Below, piece by piece: positions 19,491 to 26,513 of a stretch of DNA of 64,000 bases. A model generated the notes under the pieces. The model saw only the letters and a program-made list of their open reading frames with translations. It ran no database searches and had not been told where the DNA came from. The position numbers were made by a program, and so were the translations under genes. This stretch comes from Reyranella sp. (GTDB taxonomy: Bacteria; Pseudomonadota; Alphaproteobacteria; Reyranellales; Reyranellaceae): the NCBI GenBank assembly GCA_019750135.1, contig JAIEOV010000055.1:1-64000 (forward strand), in the 5' to 3' direction. Each line of letters opens with the position of its first letter. The stretch's first letter is position 1.

Positions 19491-20474
19491 TCAGGTTTCG
19501 CCCTTGATCCCCGCTTCTTTCACGAGCTTGCCGTAGCGCTCGAAATCGGCCTTCCACATCGCCATCACCTCGGCCGGCGACCGGGGTGCCGGCACCTCGC
19601 ATCCTGCCTTGGTCAATCGGTCGCGGGTCTCCGGCTCCTGCAGCGCCTTCATGGCCGACGCATGAATGCGTTGGACGATCGGCGGCGGTGTGCCGGCCCG
19701 CACGGCGATCACGTACCAGCTCACCACGTTGGCGTCGGCGAATCCCGCCTCGGCGAACGTCGGCACGTCGGGCAGGGTTGCCAGTCGCTTGTCGGCCAGC
19801 ACGGCCAGCGCGCGCAGTTTGCCGCTCTGGACGTGTTGAATGCTGAGCGGTCCGGGCAGGAAGCCGACCTGCAGTCGGCCCTCCAGCAGATCGGGGATGC
19901 CCGGCGGTACGCCGCGATAGGGGACGCCGGTCATGTCGATCTTGTACTGGTTCTTGAGCAGCTCGGTCGCGAGATGGAGCGACGTGCCGTTGCCCGGGTT
20001 CAGGTAGTTGAGCTTGCCGGGATTGGCCCGCGCATAGTCGATCAGCTCCTTCAGCGTCTTCACCGGCAAGGCGGGGTTGACCGTTGCCACCGAGGTCGCC
20101 ACCGCCACCAGGGCGACGGGCTGGAAGTCGGCCAGCGCATCGTACGAGACGGGCTGCAGATGCGGCACCACGACGTGGCTGATCGTGGCCATCACCCAGT
20201 TGTATCCGTCGGCCGGCGCCTGCGGGATCATCGCCGTCGCAAGCGTGCCGTTGGCGCCGGGCTTGGGCTCGACCACCACCGGCTGGCCGAGGTCGGCCTG
20301 CATGGGTTCGACCACCGCCCGGGTCACGATGTCGACGATGCCGCCCACCGGGAAGGGCACCAGGATGCGCATCGGCTTGCCGGGAAAGGCCTGCGCCTGC
20401 GCGCCCGACGCCGCCAGCCACGCGGCGGTGCTGCCGATCGCGCCGATGGCGCTTCGGCGGGTGATGTCGTTCAT
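19491..20474 (-). CDS. Bug/TctC family tripartite tricarboxylate transporter receptor
   Basis: 327 residues from ATG 20474, which has a GGAGG site with a short A-rich spacer; the frame to 20501 adds only a glycine-rich leader. A Tat-like signal (I-T-R-R-S-A-I-G) ends at about A-Q-A. Mature landmarks are I-L-V-P-F-P-V-G-G, K-P-G-A-N-G-T and V-P-Y-R-G-V-P-P-G, the ligand-contact loops of the Bug fold. These periplasmic receptors bind carboxylates or small organics. No TctA/TctB permease is nearby, so it is one of three orphan receptors in the window. It is divergent from the selenoprotein gene. Confidence 0.92.
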   Translation of the reverse strand: MNDITRRSAIGAIGSTAAWLAASGAQAQAFPGKPMRILVPFPVGGIVDIVTRAVVEPMQADLGQPVVVEPKPGANGTLATAMIPQAPADGYNWVMATISHVVVPHLQPVSYDALADFQPVALVAVATSVATVNPALPVKTLKELIDYARANPGKLNYLNPGNGTSLHLATELLKNQYKIDMTGVPYRGVPPGIPDLLEGRLQVGFLPGPLSIQHVQSGKLRALAVLADKRLATLPDVPTFAEAGFADANVVSWYVIAVRAGTPPPIVQRIHASAMKALQEPETRDRLTKAGCEVPAPRSPAEVMAMWKADFERYGKLVKEAGIKGET

Positions 20475-20576
20475 TTTTCCTCCGCCCCCTGTCTTTGCCA
20501 AAAGCTAAGGGGTACCTGCGAAATTGTCATCCTGGGCAAAATTGACATCGCGGCAGGGCAGTCGCAGTTTGGCGCC

Positions 20577-21503
20577 ATGGCCGATACCGCTCAATTCGCG
20601 CCGGATTTCGACGCTCCGATCGAATACATGCGCCGCACCCGCGAGTACTACCTCGCGCTGGGTTACGACAATCCCTATCGCTGGGCGCACTATGTCGATG
20701 CGCCCTTCCAGCCGCTGAAGAAGCCGCTCAAGGACTCGACGCTGGCGCTGATCTCGACGGCCGCGCCCTACCAGCCCGACAAGGGCGACCAGGGGCCGGG
20801 GGCGGCCTACAACGCCGGCGCCAAGTTCTACACCGTCTATTCCGGCGACACCGCGGTCGACCACGACACGCGCATCAGCCACATCGGCTACGATCGCAAG
20901 CACACCACGGCCAAGGATTCCAATACCTGGTTCCCCTTGCCGCTGATGCGCGAGTTCGCCAGCCAGGGCCGTTTCAAGCTCGCCAGGCGTTTCCATGGCG
21001 CGCCGACCAACCGCAGCCAGCGGGTGACGCTCGAGACCGACGCGCCGGAGATCCTGGCGCGTTGCCGGCAGGACCAGGTCGATGCCGCGCTCCTGGTGCC
21101 GACTTGACCCGTCTGCCACCAGACCGTGGGTCTGGTCGCCCGATATCTGGAGAGGAACGGCATCCCCACGGTGATCATGGGGGCCGCCAAGGACATCGTC
21201 GAACATGTCGGCGTGCCGCGCTTTCTGTTCAGCGACTTCCCGCTGGGCAATTCCTGCGGCAAGCCGCACGAACCCAACACGCAGCGCTTCACGCTCGACC
21301 TCGCGCTGAAGGTGCTGGAGAGCGCGGTGGGCCCGCGCACCACGGTGCAGTCGCCGTTGCGCTGGACCGAGGATGGCGACTGGAAGAACGACTACAACAA
21401 CCTCGAGCGCATGCCGCCCGAGGAAGTCGCCAAGCGCCGCGCCGAGTTCGACAAGGTGAAGCAGGTCGCGTTGCAGCAGCGACAGAAGTCGGGCGTCGCC
21501 TGA
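20577..21503 (+). CDS. Predicted selenoprotein, GrdB-like (glycine/sarcosine/betaine reductase B family)
   Basis: One frame runs from ATG 20577 to TGA 21501-21503 and is broken only by TGA 21105-21107 (residue 177). If this codon is read as selenocysteine, the protein has 308 residues with a V-P-T-U-P-V-C-H-Q-T motif (U177, C180). Family members carry Sec or Cys at that spot. Sequence on both sides is clearly one domain: the second half has N-G-I-P-T-V, then D-I-V-E-H-V-G-V-P-R and F-P-L-G-N-S-C-G-K-P-H. The GrdB family forms a selenol redox centre in reductive cleavage of amines in Clostridia; aerobic homologues are unassigned. A hairpin fitting a bacterial SECIS begins 11 nt after the TGA. 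No grdA, grdC or sel gene is in the window. A simple Cys-to-stop mutation is the alternative. Confidence 0.85.
21105..21107 (+). other. Predicted selenocysteine (TGA) codon
   Basis: In-frame TGA at codon 177 of the GrdB-like gene. It stands three residues before a Cys (UxxC), the redox-motif position in this family. The reading frame continues without another stop for 131 codons afterwards. Confidence 0.82.
21118..21136 (+). promoter_or_regulatory. Candidate bacterial SECIS hairpin
   Basis: ACCAGACC (21118-21125) pairs perfectly with GGTCTGGT (21129-21136) across a GTG loop (21126-21128). The loop begins 18 nt after the TGA and its first base is G. The published rule for bacterial SECIS elements asks for about 16-37 nt from UGA to the apical loop and a G among the first two loop bases, and both hold. 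The hairpin lies inside the coding sequence, as bacterial elements must. Confidence 0.78.
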
Positions 21504-21510
21504 TGTCTTT

Positions 21511-21590
21511 GCTGGGGGCGCGCCACTCCAGTGGTGCGATCTTCTCCTTCAACAACAAAGAACGCGCCACTGGAGTGGCGCGCCCCCAGC
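21511..21590. repeat. Type B palindrome pair abutting a start codon
   Basis: Two type B palindromes (21520-21537, with one stem change, and 21564-21581) form a perfect 24-bp inverted repeat at their outer arms (21511-21534 and 21567-21590). The second arm ends one base before the CoA-transferase ATG at 21592. The loop between them (21538-21563) is A/C-rich. It occupies the whole space between the selenoprotein gene and the next gene and could act as a terminator or as the 5' leader of the next gene. Confidence 0.9.
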
Positions 21591-21591
21591 C

Positions 21592-22785
21592 ATGAGCAAA
21601 CCATTTACAGGCGTTAAGGTTCTCGACTTCACGCGCGTCCTCGCCGGGCCCTACGGCTCCTATCAGTTGGCGCTGCTCGGCGCCGACGTCATCAAGGTCG
21701 AAAGCCGCGAAGGCGACGACATGCGCTTCGGCAGCCGCGCCAACGACTGGGAGAAGCGCGGGCTTGCCGCTCCCTGGGTCGCGGTCAACTCGAACAAGCG
21801 CTCGATCACCCTCGACCTCAAGAAGCCCAAGGCGATCGAGGTCGTGAAGAAGCTCGCCGCCCAGGCCGACGTGGTGATGGAGAACTTCCGTCCCGGCGTC
21901 ATGGACAAGCTCGGCATCGGCTACGACGTGCTGAAGCAGATCAATCCGCGCCTGATCTACTGCGCTGTCTCGGGCTTCGGCCAGGTCGGCCCCGACCGCG
22001 AGACCGCCGCGTTCGACGGCATGATCCAGGCGATGTCCGGCCTGATGTCGATCACCGGCTTCCCGACGAATGGCCCGACACGCGTGGGCTTCGCCGGCGC
22101 CGACGTCATGTCGGGCGCCACGGCGGCGCTGGGCGTCGCCTCGGCGCTGTTCCAGCGCACCCATACCGGCAAGGGCCAGCTGGTCGATGTCGCCATGATC
22201 GACGCGGTGATGGGCTATCTCGCCCAGCAGTTCACCGAGCACCTGATGACCGGCCGCGTGCACGAGCAGGCGGCCAACCGCTCGGTGACGCGCAAGCCCA
22301 CCGGCGATCTCTACAAGACCAAGGACGGCTGGATGGTGCTGGCGGTCATGACCGAGCCGCAGTTCCAGCGCCTGATGAAGGATATCGGCCGCGCCGACGC
22401 GGCTGCCGATCCGCGCTTCGTCGACTGGCCGACGCGCATCGCCAACGACAAGGCATTGCACGAGATCATCGAGGCCGAGCTGGTGAAGGAGACGTCGGCC
22501 GCCTGGGCCGAGCGTTTCGCCAAGGCCGACGTGCCGGCCGGCCGCGTGCTCTCGATCCCCGAGACCGTGCAGCTCGACCACTTCGACCGTCGCCAGATCC
22601 TGCAGACCGTCGACACGCCGCACGGCCCGATCAAGGTCGTGGGCTCGGGCTTCCGCCTGGAGCATGGCGGCGGCTCGGTCGACCGCCCGCCGGCAACGCT
22701 CGGCCAGCACACCGACGAGATCCTGCGCGAGGCGGGCTACTCGGACGCCGACATCGCCAGCATGCGCGCCGACAAGGTCGCGTGA
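21592..22785 (+). CDS. CaiB/BaiF family (class III) CoA-transferase
   Basis: 397 residues with the family opening (F-T-G-V-K-V-L-D-F-T-R-V-L-A-G-P-Y-G), then L-G-A-D-V-I-K-V-E, N-S-N-K-R-S-I-T-L-D-L-K and R-P-G-V-M. The likely catalytic Asp is residue 171 in G-A-D-V-M-S-G. It transfers CoA between carboxylic acids in the cytoplasm; the acid is unknown. No Shine-Dalgarno sequence precedes the ATG: the bases before it are the end of a palindromic repeat, so initiation may be leaderless or coupled. Its stop overlaps the transglutaminase gene (GTGA at 22782-22785). Confidence 0.92.
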   Translation: MSKPFTGVKVLDFTRVLAGPYGSYQLALLGADVIKVESREGDDMRFGSRANDWEKRGLAAPWVAVNSNKRSITLDLKKPKAIEVVKKLAAQADVVMENFRPGVMDKLGIGYDVLKQINPRLIYCAVSGFGQVGPDRETAAFDGMIQAMSGLMSITGFPTNGPTRVGFAGADVMSGATAALGVASALFQRTHTGKGQLVDVAMIDAVMGYLAQQFTEHLMTGRVHEQAANRSVTRKPTGDLYKTKDGWMVLAVMTEPQFQRLMKDIGRADAAADPRFVDWPTRIANDKALHEIIEAELVKETSAAWAERFAKADVPAGRVLSIPETVQLDHFDRRQILQTVDTPHGPIKVVGSGFRLEHGGGSVDRPPATLGQHTDEILREAGYSDADIASMRADKVA

Positions 22786-23702
22786 GCTTGGCGATCCTCT
22801 ACGAAGTCGAGCACGTCACGACCTATCGTTACGCCGCTCCCGTCACCTTCGGCGCCCACCGTGCCATGTTCCTGCCGAGGTCGGGCCCCTACGGTCGCAT
22901 GCTGAGCTACTCGGCGACGACTAGCCTGCGCTCGCGCGTGCGCTGGATCATCGACGCCCTGTCGAATGTCGTGACCCTGATCGACATCGACGAGCCGGGC
23001 ACCGAGCTCACCTTCACCTTCAAGCTGCGCGGGATTCATTACGGCGTCGCCGAGGCCGAGGCTTTCCCCGTGGATCAGCGCGCCGAGGCGGTGCCGGTGC
23101 AGTTCACGCCCGACGAATGGAACGACCTCAGCGGCTATCTTCGGCCGCATGCCGAGGATCCCGATGGCGCGGTGGCGTCGTGGGCGAAATCCTTCGTCGT
23201 CGCCGAGCAGAACCATGCCACCGACGTCATCCGGCGTATGCTCGACACGATCGGCGCGACGTTCAACTACCAGGCCCGCGAGAGCGAGGGGACCCAACCG
23301 CCGGGCGAGACGTTGCGCTCGAAATCGGGCACCTGCCGCGATTACGCCTGGCTGATGATCGAGGCCCTGCGCCGCATCGGCTTCGCCTGCCGGTTCATCA
23401 CCGGCTACATCTACGATGCCGCGCTCGACAAGGGCGAAACGGCAGGCATGGCGGGATCGGGCGCGACCCATGCCTGGGTCCAGGTCTACCTGCCGGGCGC
23501 CGGCTGGCTGCACTACGACCCGACCAACCGTATTTCCGGCGGCACCGACCTGATCCCGGTCGCCATCGCCCGCCATCCGGGACAGGCGATCCCTCTGCAG
23601 GGCTCGTGGTTCGGCAGCGCCGGCGACTACCGCGGCATGTCGGTCAAGGTGGCGATCCGCAAGCTGAAGACGCTGTCTGAGGACATCGACGCTGCCAGCT
23701 GA
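22782..23702 (+). CDS. Transglutaminase-like domain protein
   Basis: 306 residues from GTG 22782, overlapping the upstream stop by four bases. The N-terminal region (E-V-E-H-V-T-T-Y-R-Y) matches the bacterial transglutaminase N-domain; the core carries the Cys-His-Asp triad: C185 in S-G-T-C-R-D-Y, H230 in T-H-A-W-V-Q-V and D246 in H-Y-D-P-T-N. The family includes cysteine proteases and amide hydrolases rather than true crosslinkers. No signal peptide is seen. The last codons coincide with a 37-base sequence shared with the giant autotransporter gene (see 23695-23731). Confidence 0.88.
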   Translation: MSLAILYEVEHVTTYRYAAPVTFGAHRAMFLPRSGPYGRMLSYSATTSLRSRVRWIIDALSNVVTLIDIDEPGTELTFTFKLRGIHYGVAEAEAFPVDQRAEAVPVQFTPDEWNDLSGYLRPHAEDPDGAVASWAKSFVVAEQNHATDVIRRMLDTIGATFNYQARESEGTQPPGETLRSKSGTCRDYAWLMIEALRRIGFACRFITGYIYDAALDKGETAGMAGSGATHAWVQVYLPGAGWLHYDPTNRISGGTDLIPVAIARHPGQAIPLQGSWFGSAGDYRGMSVKVAIRKLKTLSEDIDAAS

Positions 23703-23731
23703 GCCGCAGGCCGACGTTCAGCGCATGGTTG
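23695..23731 (-). pseudogene. Remnant of an autotransporter C-terminus
   Basis: 37 bases match 26517-26553, the last codons of the giant autotransporter gene, with two mismatches. Read on the minus strand they encode N-H-A-L-N-V-G-L-R-L-S-W, but the stop is lost (TGG is followed by CAG). Similarity continues weakly with gaps to about 23750. The rest of the interval to 23835 contains no intact gene; its minus-strand frame is short. I read this as the decayed 3' end of a second autotransporter gene. Confidence 0.55.
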
Positions 23732-23835
23732 CAGGCCCGGGCGATCGTGGTGCTGTTGCCTCGATGCTGCCGCCGGACTGATTGATGGTGGTCGCGGTCA
23801 CCAAGTGTTCGGGTCGACGAAGTTGCCGCTCGCGG

Positions 23836-24999
23836 TCACCGCACCGGCGCAGTCGGGCGTCGCTCGGACGACCAGGGAAAGTTGAGGTACTGGTCGCGCG
23901 TGTCGTAGCAGATGTTGCCGTACATCCTGAGATAGGAAGCGCGACGTGTTGCGTCGCGCCACACGGCCGCGGGGTCGGCGAGGTCGGCCTCGTATTGAGC
24001 GACGTTGGCGGCCGAGATCGCGCTGGGCAGGATGTCCATGGCCTGCGGGACGCTGCGGCCTTCCAGCCAGTCGGCGGCATGCTGTCCCAGGGCATAAGCG
24101 AAGACGGGCGAGTTCAGGCTGATGGTTGCCTTGTAAGGCCCGCCGCGCTTGATCTCGGCCACCGCCTCGGGCTCGCCGTCGATGCCGCCGAGAAACTGGT
24201 CGGGGCGCGCCTTGCCGGCGGCGCGCAGGGCGGCCAGCGCGCCCAGCACCACCGTGTCGGCGCCGAGCACGACGTCGACATTGGGATGCGCCAGCAGGAT
24301 GGTGCGCATCGCGGCCTCGCCGCCTTCCTTGTTGACCGTCGCCGGTGAAATGTCGGCCACGATCGTGGCGCCCGGAACCGCCTTCAGCGAATCGCGCATG
24401 GCGGCAAAGCGGGGCGCCAGGAACTGCAGGCTGTCGTGCGTCAGCAGCACCACGCTGGCCCGGCCGCGCAGGCGATCGCGGATATAGGCGGCCGCGGCGT
24501 CGCCCAGCACCTTGCCGGTCAGGTACTGAGGGGCATTCAGGATCTCGGTCGCGGGCGGGGGCACGACGCTGCCGACGAAGGCACCGGACCAGATGACCTG
24601 TTGCAGATGCGGCGCCAGGGCGATGGCATCGACCGGAGCGGAGACCAGCGCTCCCACGCCGGCGGCGCGAAGCTGCCGGACCTGCTCGATCTGGCGCGCG
24701 CCGTCATTGCGCGCCTGGGCGAGGCGGAACTCCAGGCGGCGGTCGCTGGCGGCTGCGGCGAGACCGCGCGCCACGCCGTTCATGAACTCCCGCTCGTTGT
24801 CCTGGGCAAAGGCCAGCACCTTGCTCAGTCCGCTCGGCGGCGCGCAGGCTGCCGCATTGGCGTCGAAGGGCGGCAGGACGCGGGGTACGGTGAGACCGGG
24901 GGGGCCCTGCTGCGCCATTGACGGGCCGCAGGCCATCACCAAGCAAGCCAGCGCCCAAGCATACGGCGCCAGAGCGCGTCCTATCGTTGCCAGCCTCAT
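23836..24999 (-). CDS. Periplasmic sugar-type binding protein (ribose/LacI fold)
   Basis: 387 residues from ATG 24999 (TTG 25017 is an alternative), with a signal peptide ending near S-M-A-Q. The mature protein shows the type I periplasmic-binding fold: a first strand near V-L-A-F-A-Q-D-N, an A-G-V-G-A-L-V-S-A-P-V-D-A block and a V-D-V-V-L-G-A-D block. It contains a G-G-I-D-G-E-P-E-A-V loop typical of Peripla_BP_4 sugar or autoinducer receptors. No ABC ATPase or permease adjoins it. A histidine kinase with a CHASE3 sensor lies upstream on the same strand, so it might serve as its ligand receptor; that is a guess. Confidence 0.85.
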   Translation of the reverse strand: MRLATIGRALAPYAWALACLVMACGPSMAQQGPPGLTVPRVLPPFDANAAACAPPSGLSKVLAFAQDNEREFMNGVARGLAAAASDRRLEFRLAQARNDGARQIEQVRQLRAAGVGALVSAPVDAIALAPHLQQVIWSGAFVGSVVPPPATEILNAPQYLTGKVLGDAAAAYIRDRLRGRASVVLLTHDSLQFLAPRFAAMRDSLKAVPGATIVADISPATVNKEGGEAAMRTILLAHPNVDVVLGADTVVLGALAALRAAGKARPDQFLGGIDGEPEAVAEIKRGGPYKATISLNSPVFAYALGQHAADWLEGRSVPQAMDILPSAISAANVAQYEADLADPAAVWRDATRRASYLRMYGNICYDTRDQYLNFPWSSERRPTAPVR

Positions 25000-25098
25000 G
25001 CCGCGTGGTTCCCCCAACCCTTTGCCGACACCGGTGGGCTGTCCGATGAACCTGCATTACAGCCGCTCGGCGTCGGGAAGTCGACTGCTCAATGGGCC

Positions 25099-25140
25099 GG
25101 CCTCAATCGATCGGCCTCAATCGATCGGCCTCAATCGACC
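25099..25140. repeat. 14-bp tandem repeat at a gene end
   Basis: GGCCTCAATCGATC is repeated three times in tandem (25099-25112, 25113-25126, 25127-25140); the last copy ends CC instead of TC. The third copy contains the histidine-kinase stop codon (TGA on the minus strand, 25131-25133). Two extra copies lie just after the stop. It looks like slippage duplication of the gene end, with no evident regulatory role. Confidence 0.9.
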
Positions 25141-26474
25141 GGCAAGGGGAAGACCAGCCGCGCGGCAGTGCCCGGCTGGCGTCGAAGGTACTCGACCTCC
25201 GCCCGCATGGCCGCGGCAATGCCCTTGACGATCCTGGTGCCGAGGCCCGTGCCCTTGACCGGTGCGTCCTCCCGGCGGCCGACGCCGTCATCCTCGACCA
25301 GCAGCTCGGCGCGTCCGTCGGGCAGCCGGCACAGCCGCACGCGCACACTGCCGGTGCGGTCGGGATAGGCGTATTTGAAGGCATTGGTGACCCATTCCGT
25401 CACGACAACGCCAAGATTGACGCTGGCGTCGGTACGCAGCTTCAACGGCTCGAGTTCGTGGCTGAGCGACGTGCCGCCGTGGCCCTCGGCCCGCATCGAG
25501 GTCTCGAGATGATCGAGCAGGCTCGCCAAGTATTCGTCCAGCTCGACGAAGCGCACGTCGCCCGAGGTGTAGAGGCGCTTGTGGACCAGGGAAATCGCCA
25601 GGATGCGCCCTTGCGTCTCCTCGAGCGCATCCTTCGCGGCCTGGTCACCGAGCGCATTGGCCTGCAGGCGCACCAGGGAGGCGATCAGGGTCAGGCTATT
25701 GGCGACGCGATGGTTGACCTCGGCGAGCAGGACCTCGGCACGATCGCGCGCCTGGGCGAGGTCGGCCGTACGCCGGGCGACACGCTCCTCGAGGCCGGCA
25801 TTGAGGGCGCGGACCTCGTCACGCGCCTGGGCGATGTCGCGAGCGTAGCGCGAGGCCGTGATGATCACGCCGCCCACCACCAGCATGATGACGAGTGCGC
25901 CCACGATCGACGTGATACGCAGCATGGCGGCATTGGCCCGCTGCTCCTCGACACCCTCGGTGAGGCGCCGGTCGGCCGTTCGCACGATGCCGGAGAGAAA
26001 GACATTGGCCTCGTCCATCAGTGCCTTGCCGCGGTTGGTGCGAACGATGGCCTCAGCCTCGGAGTCGCGTCGGTCGGCCTTCAAGGCGATCGTCTGATCC
26101 AGTTCGTCGAGTTTTTCGCGGGTGATGGCCGCCAGGCGTTGCAGCATCGGCTGGATGTCGTTGTCTCCGGCCAGGGCTTGCCGCAGCGTGTCGAGCTGGC
26201 GCTCGGCCTGCGCCTTCGCGCTGTCGTAAGGCGACAGGTATATCTCGTTGCCGGAGAGCAGGAAGCCGCGCTGGCTGGACTCGACGGCTTGCAGGGCCGA
26301 CCGCAGTTCCACGGCCGCGCCCCTGATGTCACGGGCTTCGATGACCTCGCGGAAGTGGGCCTGCGATCGTTCGTTCAGCCAGATCGTCATACCGACGATG
26401 ACGAACAGCGCGAAGAGGCCGACACCCAGCAGAGCGATGGATGTCTGGACGACGAAACGACCCGAAACCGGCAT
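25131..26474 (-). CDS. CHASE3-sensor histidine kinase, HisKA_2 type
   Basis: 447 residues from ATG 26474 (GTG 26492 possible). A first transmembrane helix (about residues 10-33) leads to a periplasmic CHASE3 domain (about 40-185) with the E-S-S-Q-R-G-F-L-L-S-G motif. A second helix follows (about 190-215), then a coiled coil and an E-V-N-H-R-V-A-N-S-L H-box near residue 255, the HisKA_2 phosphoacceptor. The ATPase domain has N-A-F-K-Y-A-Y-P, D-D-G-V-G and G-T-G-L-G-T boxes. No response regulator is beside it, which is common for this kinase class in Alphaproteobacteria, where it often feeds the general stress response. Confidence 0.92.
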   Translation of the reverse strand: MPVSGRFVVQTSIALLGVGLFALFVIVGMTIWLNERSQAHFREVIEARDIRGAAVELRSALQAVESSQRGFLLSGNEIYLSPYDSAKAQAERQLDTLRQALAGDNDIQPMLQRLAAITREKLDELDQTIALKADRRDSEAEAIVRTNRGKALMDEANVFLSGIVRTADRRLTEGVEEQRANAAMLRITSIVGALVIMLVVGGVIITASRYARDIAQARDEVRALNAGLEERVARRTADLAQARDRAEVLLAEVNHRVANSLTLIASLVRLQANALGDQAAKDALEETQGRILAISLVHKRLYTSGDVRFVELDEYLASLLDHLETSMRAEGHGGTSLSHELEPLKLRTDASVNLGVVVTEWVTNAFKYAYPDRTGSVRVRLCRLPDGRAELLVEDDGVGRREDAPVKGTGLGTRIVKGIAAAMRAEVEYLRRQPGTAARLVFPLPVD

Positions 26475-26513
26475 GCGGTCCGGATATACCACATTGCCGC
26501 CGCTTCGGGCGTC

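Noticed and set aside
17690-19507. 605-codon plus-strand frame opposite yejA
   Set aside because: Shadow of yejA codon bias; no domain.
21105-21107. TGA as an ordinary stop or Cys-to-stop mutation
   Set aside because: Not excluded, but 131 further codons stay open in the same frame and a hairpin fitting the SECIS rule follows at the right distance.
20475-21500. tRNA-Sec or sel genes nearby
   Set aside because: I looked for a long-extra-arm tRNA and for selA/B/D-like proteins in the window and saw none; they must be elsewhere if the Sec reading is right.
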